From Pilaira anomala (taxonomy: Eukaryota > Mucoromycota > Mucoromycetes > Mucorales > Mucoraceae), in the NCBI GenBank assembly GCA_025716855.1, contig JAIXMQ010000071.1:1-64000 (forward strand): 64,000 nucleotides of DNA. The letters run 5' to 3'. The stretch's first letter is position 1, and each line of letters starts with the position of its first letter. Made by a program: the position numbers and the translations under genes. Below are positions 34,064-44,925 of this stretch, one piece after another. The notes under the pieces were generated by a model that searched no databases, was not told the origin of the DNA, and saw nothing but the letters and a program-made list of their open reading frames with translations.

Positions 34064-37000
34064 AAGAAGAAGTAGATTCCTCAAAAGGTGTAGAATTTGG
34101 ACTTTGATCAAACAATAAACTAAAGTATGAGTGTCGATAAGCACCTTCATTAGGTGTAGAAGGTACATCTGAGGGAGACTGTGGTGGAGTACCTGATCTA
34201 GATGGAGCAGGAGATAAAGGTTGTACACGATCATGATACGATACAGTTGTTAATTCATCTCTTACTCGTCTATCCAAGAACCCAATTCTTGATAATCCAA
34301 AATCAGTTAATTTCAAATGTCCATTCTGATCAATTAATAAATTATCTGGTTTCAAATCACTGCAAATAAAAAAGGTTAATTAAATAGATATAAGCATTTT
34401 GAGTTATTTTTTTTTCTTTTTTTTTTTTTTTTTACCGATGAATGACATTTTTACTTTGCAAGTATTCAAGACCTAAAGTGACTTCAGCTAAATAATTACG
34501 TGTCCAATCCTCAGATAAACTTCCAATGACTTTAATCAATGCAGAACAATCTCCACCATTCAAGTACTCTAATACAAGATACAAGTAATCTTTTGACTGG
34601 AAGGTATAATAAAGTTTTGTAACGAATGGACTATCTGTTTGAGACATTAAAATCATACGTTCTGCTTTTACATTCGTCACTTGATTTTTTGCAATCATGT
34701 CGGATTTCTTTAAGAATTTGATTGCATAATAATCTCCTGTGGTACGTTTCTTTGCTAAAAAGACAGATCCAAATGCTCCTTTACTGATAGGTTTAATGAT
34801 ATCAAAGTCTTTAATACTAGGAAACGTAGGTCTTGAAGCAACTGGTGCATGTAAAGGTGAAGAAGGTGGTTTTCCAATAACTGAATGACTACTGTTAGGT
34901 GTATGTGATCCAGAAGTAGATAAATGATGTATACTAGGTGACCCTTTAGGACGTAATCCAGGCGACCCAATAGGCGTTTCAATTGTTTCCATCTCAACAA
35001 TGGGTGTATTGGTTGTATCGGGTGTAATTGACTTTAGTCTTCTTGACAATCTTCCTGCAATACCTGAAGCCTTTCTCTGTCTCCAAGACTTGAGTCTACT
35101 CATTAAAGTTCTTCGTGCATGAGTTAAATTATGATCTACAATTTTCGCTTTATCTACTACAGTCTCTTCATCTTCCCTTTCTTCATCCGATTTCTTTTCT
35201 TCCATCGAATCATACACGAATTCAGTCCAATGAGGTTCTTGGTTTGTATTCTTTTGAAATTCGGCACGTAATCTACTATTGTACTCTAATCGATCACGCA
35301 TTCGATTCACTGCATCTACTTTACCTCGCGTTAATTCCTCCACATCTTTCACAAGAGAAGAAAGTGCTGGATCATCTGTGGTAGGTGGTCTCCAATAAAG
35401 AATCTGTACCATTTTATCTTTAGATCTGGGCGACGGTTCTCTATCTAATTCATCTACTTGTCCTACACCATCTTCTAGTGTACCAGGCATAGAGATGCTT
35501 AAAGAAACTTCCAAAATATCTAATAAATCCTGAAATAATTCTAATTCGCCTTGTTTTGTTTCTAAAGGAGGAATAGCTTCTTCAAGTGGTAAACAATCTC
35601 CAAAGATAGAATCATTATCATCATCACTTTCTGCTGCTGCTGCTGTTGCTGCTTCTTTACCGTCTTCTTCTGTCGGTTCAGTAATGATCGGTTGTTTTTC
35701 ATTTGATTCTATTTCTTGAATTTCTTTTCGGGTATTTTCAATACGTTCATTTACTAATTGTTTTAAATCCATCAGACTATCGTTACAACTATTCACATCC
35801 ATTTCACTTTGATGAATTTCTACACAAAGTTCAGAATGTTGTTCAAAAAAGGCAGCTACAACCCATCTTTCACATACTCGACATAGTACAGGTGGTAAAG
35901 TCATTAAACTGGAGATAGAAACCTCTTGTTGTTGTTGTTGTTGATCTTCATTTTCCATCTGTTCATCCTTTATCACAGGTAAAAGAGGAGGTGTATGAAT
36001 CATAGGTTCTGATTTCGATCTATTTCTAATTAATGCACGTTCATTTTCTGCTGCTTCTGCTTCCACTTCTGTTGCGGTTAATTCTGCTTGTTCTTGAGCT
36101 TTAAAATCAGGCTGCGTAGGACTTGCACGGGTTGCCATATCAACAATTGACCATCTTCTAGAAATAACAGGTTTCATCACCCACATCGTATGACTTGGTT
36201 CCCCCGTCACTCGATTATACATGAGCATACCTTTTCCTTCCATTTCAATGGTCGAACCTTCTGCACCTGCTATATTTACTCTGACTTCAACCGTATGAGA
36301 GTTATCCGCCAATAAACCTTCTGTAGCTAATCGAAACACATTGACATCTTCACTCGATAACAAACGTGTCACACTATGTCCTATCACGGACTGAGGATCT
36401 GTCCCAACCACATCAAACCAAACAGGACTCACGTACTGTACTGCAGTTGTACTCAAACTTAATTCGACAATGATGGTCGAGTTTTGACTTCGTTCTGCTT
36501 CTGCTTGTAGTTGGAAGCTTCCAAAGGCTTCGTTCATATCTTCGTCTTCTGGCTTGTTATTAGATTGAGCTTCGTCAATTGACATGGCTTCTTCGTCTTC
36601 TGATTCATCCATTTTAGATAAGTTGCTGATGGTGTCCATATCTTCTGTGTCACTTGCTGCAATGGAAGGTGTGACGGTACCGGTGATGGACCAGAATCCT
36701 CGTTCGACAGCCCACCATTCTATCACTCGATTTAAGGCTGCAATACCTAACAATAGACGTACATACCATTCTCTACAAGGCCATTCAGGATGTTGATCCC
36801 AACTTGAGCCGATCGACTGAATCTTGGCTACAGCTTCTGCACAAGCACCATTCATCTCAATGATTTCATCCAAAGAGGTATCCATCACACTTTGAGCAAC
36901 TTCAATTAATTCCTGTAAAGTCAAAATAAATGGTGTAGGAAGATACGAATCCTCTGAAATAAAAGCGACCATTGATCTTGGATCCTCATGTTGATCATCC

Positions 37001-37825
37001 ATTGCACTTGATAATGTACGTTTATGTGGTAAACTATTTTCACTTGAATTCTTTGATGAACTTGATTCTTCTATTACACTAGGTAAATAAATTTGACTTA
37101 CTGTTGCAGCAGTAGGAATAGCAGCGGTAGGAGTATCAGCAGCTTCTTCTTCCTCCTCCTCCTCTTCTTCTTCTTCTTCTTCGGATCGAATGCCTTCTTC
37201 AATGATTTCATCCATATCTTCTACATACTGTAATCCACGTTCGACATACTCGTTTAATCCATCGATGATCTGTCTTAATTCAACATCACATGCTTCCTTT
37301 GCAAATTGTAATCGAGATTTAATTGAACGTTGAATACGTGTATTGGAATTGGTGTCGGAACCAAAGATATTACTGAGTTGACCAAATGTACCCATACGGT
37401 TTCCTGGGTTGAAGAATCTGTAGCCAACTCGCTTTGCTAAACTCTTTTGAGTGATTGGGTTTCTTGGGATTTTCTTTTCTAGTAAAGATGAAGATGGCAT
37501 AGATAGAGGAGATACACTACCTGTATCTTCCATCAAAGGAGGAGAACACCATCGATTGGTGCTGGGTGGTGCTGTCACAGAAGGTGGAGGAACTTGAGTG
37601 ATTTCAGGTGTATGATATACTTGTGATTCAAGTGGATGTTGTAATTCCTTTAAATCAATATGCATCTTTTTATCATCATCTACTTTCTTTTCTACTTTTT
37701 CTTTTAATTCTTCTTCTTTTGGCTTTGAATAATGTTCAGCACTTGTCTTGACACTATTCCACCAATGTGAAAGTACTCGATTGACAACAGAATCTTGCTG
37801 CTGCTGTTGTTGTTGTTGTTGTTGT

Positions 37826-37863
<38 letters not shown>

Positions 37864-39748
37864 TTGTTGTTGAGCTGAAGACCTTCTTCTGATCTCTCTT
37901 GCTTTTATAACCTTGTACTCTTCTAACCAATCCACCCAAGGAATATTCTCTACTTCATTCACAAGTTTCTTTGGTATATCATCCATTATACTTCCAGTAC
38001 TATGACTTCTTTTTCTGAAATGAAGCTTTTCTTCAAGATGATCAACAGTATCGTTACACCATCGTTTGACTTTGGCGGATCGAGAAAGAAAGAGTTTCTT
38101 GGCATAATCTTCCTCAGATCCAAATGTTGTATAAGTTGGATCAAAGGATGCTTTTCTATGAAGATGTACATTACGTTTCTTATGACCGCCTATACTGACA
38201 GCTACATATATGTATATATATAAATTAAGTATAAGTATTAAAAAAAAAAAAAAAAAAAAAAAAACTCACAGGCGGAGGCACGTCGAATAGGTGGCGTGCT
38301 AAAATAATCATTCCAAATTGACATATCAGGTACAGAAGTACGAGAAAGAGAAGGAGGACCCACATTCTGTGTTTCATCAGGTTCCAAACCTTTTTCATTT
38401 AATAGCATTGCTGGGTATACAGGTTGTCTCATCACAACACCTTCCATCGGATCTTGATGATTTACAACTGAACTACTACTACTACAACTGTTTTCTCCTG
38501 TATCTAAATTCATCTCAATCACATCTTTATCTGCTTCAGCTGGTAATGGTGTTGTTGTTGCTGGTTTATTACGTGGAACCGATTTTCGTTTACTCGAGAG
38601 TTGTTTTCTTAAAAGGGAAGGATAACTTTCTTCTACAACGTCTGTAATGAGATCAGATGGAGGTGTTTCAAGTATAGGGTTAGGTGAATGTCCGCTAATG
38701 ATATCAGCTAATTCTGAACTAGGAATATTTCGTAACATGCTCATAGAGGAACGACGTCTTGCTTTATGCGGAGTTGAAGAAGAGGATGTGGTAGATGTTT
38801 GTGCGTGTGTGACAAGAGGTGATGCTGAAGCTGAACGAGGACCATGATGATGATATTGTTGTTGTTGTTGTTGTTGTTGCTGTTGTTGTTGTTGACTTGT
38901 TGCTGATTTCGGTCTATCTATATAACAAAAAAATAAAAATAAAATAGATATGAATATATATATATATATATATATATAACAAAAATAAATAAAAACTTAC
39001 GAGGTGATGAAATAGGTGAATATATATCTTCACTTGCTAAACTAGAATCTGTCATGATGGAAGAAACAGATGCTTTTCGTTCACGACTAGGTTTTCTATG
39101 ACTACTAGTATCATCAGATACAACTTCAATCAAGGAAGAACTAGCCGTACTACTATCCAATGAACTTTCACGTCTAGGTTGTAACTGTCTATCTTCACGT
39201 AACTTACTTAGTGATCCAGATTTAAGTGAATGATGATGATGGTCTTCAATTGATTTAGGTAAACAAAGGGGAGGTATCTTTAACTGAGGTTGTGCAGTAG
39301 GTGTAGAAGGTGTAGAATCATAAGTAGAGCCATCAATCCAACTCGCTCGTTTGGATCGTACCATATATTTACCTCCACTTCCAGCAGGTGGACTAGAGTA
39401 CCGAAGTGGAGGTGGTGGAGGTGATCGATGATACATAAAATCGTTATCACTTCCTGGACTACTACTATAATCCATATCAAACAAAAATGATCTACGGTTA
39501 CTAGAGAATTCTCCTCCGGTACTATTACCAGCACTGACTGAACCAGAAGGTGAAGTAGGATAATTTTCTTCCCCATGTTGGTGGTGTACTTGTTGCTGTT
39601 GCTCATCCACTGAAGAAGAAATAGATGACTTACTCGTTCGTCTCTTTAATATCAATGGCTGTGGGATAGGTACACTACGTAGTTTACTACTACTACTTCC
39701 TTCTTCTGTTGTATTTAGTTTCTTTTCTGGTATATTTTCTTCATTCAT
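32137..39748 (-). CDS. Rim15-type kinase with PAS, zinc finger, AGC kinase and receiver domain
   Basis: Six exons joined over 7.6 kb, roughly 2,400 residues. The N-terminal third is Ser/Thr/Pro-rich and disordered, with several poly-Gln tracts, the longest at about 37,797-37,874. A PAS-like region (IIVELSLSTTAVQYVSPVWFD) follows. Next comes a C-x2-C...H-x3-C zinc finger (VLCRVCERWVVAAFFEQHSEL). The protein kinase has the Gly loop ISKGAFGSVFLAKK, AIKFLKK, VIHRDLKPDN, DFGLSRIG, a long insert before VGTPDYLAPES, and a C-terminal AGC-like tail (KRLGYNGAEEVKKHPFF). The protein ends in a response-regulator receiver domain: ACLVADDNPIS, phospho-acceptor Asp in IIFMDIRMP, Lys in IISKPVT. All receiver key residues are present. 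The order matches yeast Rim15 (S. pombe Cek1/Ppk18), the stress and quiescence kinase below TOR and PKA. The start ATG follows an in-frame TTGACAAGT. Confidence 0.88.
37797..37874. repeat. CAG/CAA-type repeat coding poly-Gln
   Basis: Plus-strand CTG/TTG triplets encode about 26 Gln residues on the minus strand near the start of the large central exon of the Rim15-like gene. CAA and CAG codons are interrupted irregularly. Further Gln tracts in the same gene lie at about 38,859-38,894 and 32,821-32,856. Confidence 0.85.
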
Positions 39749-40342
39749 ACTTGTCAATAAAGTGTGTAAAAATAAATAAATAATAATAAAAAAAAAAAAA
39801 AAAAAAATATCTTAAAATATTGAGTTATATCTAAACCATACTCCATCAACACGTCACTGTACTTTAACTTCTTTCTTTTCTTATTGGTCTGATCCCTATT
39901 TTGTCTCTTGTTCTACCTCACACAACAGACACAACTCTCAATCAAATAAAAAAAAAAAGAAAAAAAAGAGCTCATACTTTTTTGATCGGGTTTTTTTATT
40001 ATTTGAAAAAAAAAGTATTTATTATGTAAACTCTTATGCGGAATTAACCTCTCCAAAAACTCACTCTCTTTTATGCTTTAATTAATAAACAAACATCGAT
40101 TGACGACATAATTGAAAAAAGAAGCACAATGCTTGCGCGAAATACAGAATATTAGTCCCGCATGGTGAAAATGGTTGGGGGAGGCAACAACCAAATTCGC
40201 GTTTTTTTCCCATTAAAACACCGAATACAGCTGCGTCGTTTTTTTTTTTCTCAAGTTTAAAAATGCGTAATCACCTCCCCCCAGCCCCCTCTCCTCTTTT
40301 TTCATCCATCCATCCATCTCTTTTTTATCTATTTAACTAACA
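39749..40342. other. Divergent promoter region (Rim15-like / RanBP1)
   Basis: A 594-bp spacer between two outward-facing starts, with A-runs close to the Rim15-like ATG. A C/T-rich stretch (CCTCCCCCCAGCCCCCTCTCC, then CATCCATCCATCC) lies just before the RanBP1 ATG. I see no classic TATA box that I would commit to. Confidence 0.6.
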
Positions 40343-41034
40343 ATGGCTGATACCGAAGAAAAGAAGATTGTCGAACAAGTATGTCATATACTTCTTTTTT
40401 TCATATATTTTTTCTAATTTTTTTTTTTTTTTTTTTTTTTTACTTCTTATAACAACAGCAAGAAGAAGAAGTCGAATCACCTGATGTTCATTTCGAACCC
40501 ATTGTCAAGTTGGAAGAAGTTGAAGTAAAGACAAACGAAGAAGAAGAAGATGTCCTTTTCAAAATGTAAAATTTGAATATATATATATATATATATATAT
40601 CCATATACATAAATTCATTGTGATAAACTAACTATTATATATATAATAGGCGTGCCAAGTTGTTCCGTTATAACAAAGATACTAAAGAATGGAAGGAACG
40701 TGGTACTGGCGACGTAAAGTTCTTACAACACAAGGAATCCAAGAAGGTTCGTTTATTGATGCGTCGTGATAAGACCCACAAGGTCTGTGCCAACCATCTT
40801 GTTGATTCCCTCATGAAGCTCTCTCCTAATGTTGGTTCTGACCGTTCTTGGGTTTGGAACGTTACTGCTGATGTCTCTGACGGTAAGCCCGAGGCTGAGA
40901 CTTTAGCTATTCGTTTTGCAAACTCTGAAAACGCTAACCTCTTCAAGGAGAAGTTTGAAGAGGTTCAAAAGATGAACGAAGAATTATCCAAGAAGGACGA
41001 AAAGAAGGAAGACGAAAAGAAGTCTGATGCTTAA
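40343..41034 (+). CDS. Ran-binding protein 1 (RanBP1 / Yrb1)
   Basis: Three exons (40343-40378, 40459-40565, 40650-41034) give 175 residues. An acidic N-terminus leads to [33 protein letters not shown], then [52 protein letters not shown] and [20 protein letters not shown]. These are the Ran-binding domain motifs. The tail is Lys/Glu-rich. It is a cytosolic co-activator of RanGAP that releases Ran-GTP from exported cargo complexes. Codon use is more GC-ending than in neighbours (AAG, CGT, GCC), which fits high expression. Confidence 0.93.
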
Positions 41035-41060
41035 AAATAAAATAAAACAAATTTATCATA

Positions 41061-41209
41061 CCGTGCTTCCACCCTCATTTGGACACTTTTTTGAAATCAT
41101 TGGTCGGTTTTTAAAAAACAATTGGACATTTTTTTGAGCTCAATTGGACATTTGTTTGAACTTCAATTGGTCATTTTTTTGAACCCCAATTGGTCAATTT
41201 TTTTAAATT
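41061..41209 (+). repeat. Left TIR with about six 21-23-bp sub-repeats
   Basis: Within the TIR the motif CAATTGG(A/T)CATTTTTTTGA recurs four times, preceded by two degenerate versions (CATTTGGACAC, CATTGGTCGG). Spacing is 21-23 bp, about two helical turns, so copies face the same side of the DNA. They are likely transposase-binding sites. Confidence 0.8.
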
Positions 41210-42199
41210 AAACTCTCTCCTTAAACTTTTTTTTGCGGGTTTTCAAACCCCTATTTGCGCTTTTTTTATTGGCCAATTTGTGGTTTCTTTGATTCTCAAT
41301 TTACGGGTTTACCAGGTCCAATTCGCGTTTTTTTTAACAGAGATAGACTGAAGAATTAAAACTAAAATTAGTGAACCATACAATGCTAACTCTTTTTACT
41401 ATATCGAAGGCTCTTACAGATATTGTTATAATATTGGAACAAAGGAATTTATGCAGAAAAAAAGGTTAAGAATGAAAAGCGAAAAAATATCTTAATCAGA
41501 AAGTGACTGTTCTTCGAAATAATTTTCTATTGGCTTAAAAAAGAACACGTAATCTTCAATCTCTTGCCTCCCTAAAAAAAAAAAATGTTTCTTCAATCTC
41601 TTTAACCCATCTTGCTAATCTCATTGAAAAAAAGTTAAAAAAAAAGAACATAAAAAGCCATGTTAAGAAAGCTGGATGTTGAATGCTTTGTGATGCGACT
41701 AAGATAAATATCTAATTTCGAAAGAGAAAACTTATTTGTGCAAGAAAAGCATAGTGATAACTACATATGAACCCTGCCCTTCGCCGGAGAAATATCTTGG
41801 CTGACTTCAGTATTTTTGCTGTATCTGCTGGGAGTGGGAAGTGGTTTTCCCTCCTCTTGTACCAATAAGTGGTATAGGAATGGATTCTAATTTAATTTAA
41901 AGTTTTCATAGTTGCCATGTCAAAAAGAGATCTGGATGATGTTTCTCAACTATTGCTACCCCACCTTTACCTTTATTACTACACATATTCTACAAGCACT
42001 GTTCCAATTCATGAATTGTAGTAAGCCATCGTAAGCGAGTCTATGGTCACCCCATTGTAAATCTCTCGATAAGACGTAGCAATAATAGTAAAATGGGATC
42101 CTCTAGATTATACCAGGCTAAACATATTTATAATTGTATTTACAGGAGAAAAAAAAACCATCATTTTATTTTGTAATAAAAAGTACTTGGACTATAATG

Positions 42200-43165
42200 T
42201 AAAAAAAAAAAAAAAAAAATTAAAAGTGTTTTCAATGGTAATCCGGGGCTACCAGTTGCACTCATGGGCCCTTCTTCTGCGACAATGTTCATATGTTTTC
42301 CTTCGTTTAGCCTGATTATGCTTGGATTGACAATGCTTAACAAATTTAGTCTAGAATCCTGATTTCCATTTGCCGTCGCTGCATTCACCGTCATTTTGTG
42401 TTCTTTTTTTAACTGCTTGATTACTTCCAAGGTTTCTTCACACCCAGTCTACAATTGAAAATAAGATTTTTGTATGTTTTTTAATTATTCTACTTTTTTG
42501 CACCGTTTACATACCGCTACAGTCAAATAAAATTGAATGAAAGGAATCATGGATATATCCTTTTCTTTAAAGTCAACCGGGACTACCGCCTTCTGCTCCT
42601 TATTCATCAGGAAGACCCCTTGTGTTTGCATAGACATACTCCAGTGTCGTATAGCATCGCCTTATAAAATTAATCAATTAAGTTGCAGAAAAAAAAATAG
42701 TAATATTGTTGCCTACCATGGCCATGAAGGAAGTGAATTTTCAACTTTCTAAACGTGTCAATTGTGCCTTTGTTGTATGTTTGTGCAATGGTTCGCATCA
42801 TGGAAAGCATACCGAACAATCCCTTGTAATGGTCAAAACTGACCTTGCTGCTGTCGCTACTGCCATATCCAGAAGAAACTTCTGTTAGCAAAATTTCCAG
42901 ACTAGAAAAATCGTTCGCACAAACCAAGCCATCAGCCTTATACTTGTATCGACCATCGGTCATCCCCTTGTCCTTCAGCTGGATGGTCATCGCCTCCAAG
43001 TCAATTTCTCCTGGTAAAAAAGTAACATCGTATCCTTTGTCTCTCAGATAATATGTACAGCTTTTAAGACTTGCGTCGAAAACATAAGAACGGTAGCACA
43101 TTTCGGACTTTGCTAAAACCCCCTTGTGGATTTTGTCGTAGATTTCTCGTTGGCTAAAATAAATT
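42200..43165 (-). CDS. Cargo gene of unknown function, possible PD-(D/E)XK-like fold
   Basis: Three visible minus-strand exons. The first opens at an acceptor at about 43,165 (QREIYDKIHKGVLAKSEM) and runs to a GT donor near 42,718. The second (AIRHWSMSMQTQGVFLM to LTVAT) runs to a donor near 42,516. The third starts GCEETLEVIKQLKKEHKM and ends in or near 42,210. Notable blocks are YKYKADGLVCAND, LEILLTEVSSGYGSSD, FDHYKGLFGMLSMMRTIAQ and FRKLKIHFLHGHG. The D...ExS pattern (ADG then TEVS) weakly recalls PD-(D/E)XK nuclease-like proteins. I believe similar proteins are multicopy in Mucorales, but that is memory, not a search. The 5' exon is not found inside the element and the 3' end is unclear, so the gene may be truncated. 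Confidence 0.45.
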
Positions 43166-43329
43166 AAGCAGTATTACATTTCTTTATCATTTCATTCCCT
43201 TATTTATAGATTATCCTGTTTTCAAGTATTTTCAAATATTTTCAAGTACTAGAAAAAGTAACCGCTTCGGTGCATTCTTTCCCAGCTTAAAATACACCGC
43301 TCGGTCCGTTTTTTTTATTTTTGAAAAGT

Positions 43330-43800
43330 CGTAGGTGAACTAAGAGAGTCTGGAAACTTGAAGAGAAGGAAAGTAGTAGGGGCTACAAAAAGAAAGGCAC
43401 TTGAAGATAAATTGTCTGTTCCTAAGGGTACTACAGGTGAACACTATCTTCAGTTTATTAATGATATCATGGATATCATGGATGAGTTTCCGAAATGAAA
43501 GGTTACTTTATTATTATGAACAATGCTCCAATTCATGTTCCTGAAATGATTGACCCCATTATCATGCAGCGAGGTTACACCCCAGTGTATCTTCCACCTT
43601 ACTCGCCAGAATCAAATCCAATTGAACAATTCTGGTCCATTATAAAGGCTAAAGTAAGACGCACCAAGCTCAATGATGTAGAAACCCTCACTACTAGAAT
43701 AACCGAGGCCAGTGAATCTGTACCAATTGTTCATCTTGAAAACATTATTCAGCATTCAGTAAATCGGTTTGAAAAGTGTCAAAACAAGATGCCCATATAA
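43330..43800 (+). pseudogene. Tc1-like transposase C-terminal remnant, catalytic Asp lost
   Basis: A plus-strand frame about 43,332-43,493 reads KGTTGEHYLQFINDIMDIMDE, typical of the region just before the second catalytic Asp. One base appears to be missing at FPK, so the frame stops. The other frame resumes at 43,495 as MKGYFIIMNNAPIH. It continues RGYTPVYLPPYSPESNPIEQ and FWSIIKAKVRR, ending NKMPI at 43,800. Families of this type read MDNAPIH; here Asp is replaced by Asn while the Glu of NPIE, 34 residues on, is kept. The N-terminal helix-turn-helix half is absent. Two independent lesions make it non-functional. Confidence 0.85.
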
Positions 43801-43858
43801 ACTTTTTTTTTTTTTTTTTGTAGAAGGTATATAAACTTAAAAAAAAAGTCCAAATAAA

Positions 43859-44007
43859 AATTTAAAAAAACTGACCAATTGGGGCTCAAAAAAATGACCA
43901 ATTGAAGTTCAAACAAATGACCAATTGAGCTCAAAAAAATGTCCAATTGTTTTTTAAAAACCGACCAATGATTTCAAAAAAGTGTCCAAATGAGAGTGGA
44001 AGCACTG
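43859..44007 (-). repeat. Right TIR
   Basis: Reverse complement of the left TIR over 149 bp with about five differences, including A/T in one sub-repeat and the second terminal base. It carries the same 21-23-bp sub-repeat series. Confidence 0.85.
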
Positions 44008-44009
44008 TA

Positions 44010-44925
44010 TTACCAAATACACACACACACATACACACGCGCAACTCGAACTTTTTTTTTTTATATACATATTTAATTCAGTTTCCCATATTTTGAATAA
44101 AGAATCTCCCTTTCTTTTTTTTCTTTTATTTGTATCTATGGAAACTGACTTTTTTTTTTCTTTTATTTGTGTCTATGGAAACTGACATTTTTTTTTATTT
44201 ACGATAGAAAAAAGTAAACAATAAGCGGGGGGTATCAGATCATGTATTTTAAAAATAGACAGTTCCCTTTCTCTTTCTCTTTTATAAGTCATTGAAGAGA
44301 CCACATCTACGTCCAGTTGCACAAAAAGCATGATATCTAATAGAACTTCAAACTTCTGATCTTTCACCCACAGATGGTCTTGCCATAATTCTGTGAACAG
44401 GAGAGATTGAAAACCAAAAAGTATTTTTTACCTCTATTAAGTTGGCTCCTTCCTCAGAGATGGACCCGCTAAGTAGTTTATAATATGTATGGGCCAAATT
44501 CAGAACTTGAATAACGTGGGGATCATATTCAAGACATACAAATTGGTATCAAAAAATCAAGTATTTCTTGATCTCAGGCAATCAGTGATATTAAAATTTG
44601 TGAGGATTGAGGCACAATACAAAAGCGCTCTACTATATCTCTATTTCTTCTGTAAAAAAGCTCTTTTTTTTCTTAAAATGAATGAATACAAGAGCAAGAG
44701 TTTATTGGCCTCTTTTTGTTACAAAAAAATTGTGTGACATGTATCAATCGTGTCACCACAATTCATAACTTTTTTAGTTTTATTACTATTCTTCTCTCTC
44801 TTTTTTTTAAACCCTTTAACTTAAACCTTACTCGTTCCTTATTAATATTAAAATTTCCCTTTGGGGAAGAAAAAAAAAAAAAAATTAGTGCAGTCGACAC
44901 ACAGTAAAAACAACAATAAACCATA
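44010..44925. other. Gene-poor flank of the TIR element
   Basis: Contains a direct repeat of a T-rich segment (TCTTTTATTTGT...CTATGGAAACTGAC twice, about 44,122-44,187), an AC-rich patch (about 44,019-44,042) and the coding fragment described separately. The last 60 bp are the leader of the Kelch-BTB gene. Confidence 0.6.
44190..44535 (-). pseudogene. Isolated coding fragment, possibly N-terminal part of a cargo-type gene
   Basis: On the minus strand, YQFVCLEYDPHVIQVLNLAH and the next residues to EEGANLIE run to a GT donor near 44,430. A CAG acceptor then leads in frame into LWQDHLWVKDQKFEVLLDIM and LFVQLDVDVVSSMTY, followed by a stop. The spliced frame looks like real protein, but a stop lies just upstream and no further exon is evident. 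It is on the same strand as, and upstream of, the cargo gene inside the TIR element, though outside its right end. It may be a relic of a related gene. Confidence 0.35.

Larger units (their letters stand above)
41061..44007. mobile_element. 2.95-kb TIR element with dead transposase and cargo gene
   Basis: Bounded by 149-bp terminal inverted repeats (41061-41209 and 43859-44007) that differ at about five positions. TA lies at each outer edge (41059-41060, 44008-44009). Ends read C(C/A)GTGCTTCCAC, typical of Tc1-like elements. Inside are a C-terminal transposase remnant on the plus strand at about 43,330-43,800 and an unrelated spliced gene on the minus strand (about 42,200-43,165). Together these suggest a Tc1/mariner-like element that lost its transposase 5' half and holds foreign coding sequence. 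The left interior (41,210-42,150) shows no recognised genes. Confidence 0.85.

Noticed and set aside
35115..36796. Plus-strand frames of 70-90 codons inside the Rim15-like gene
   Set aside because: They are shadows of the large central exon, whose minus-strand frame carries clear domains.
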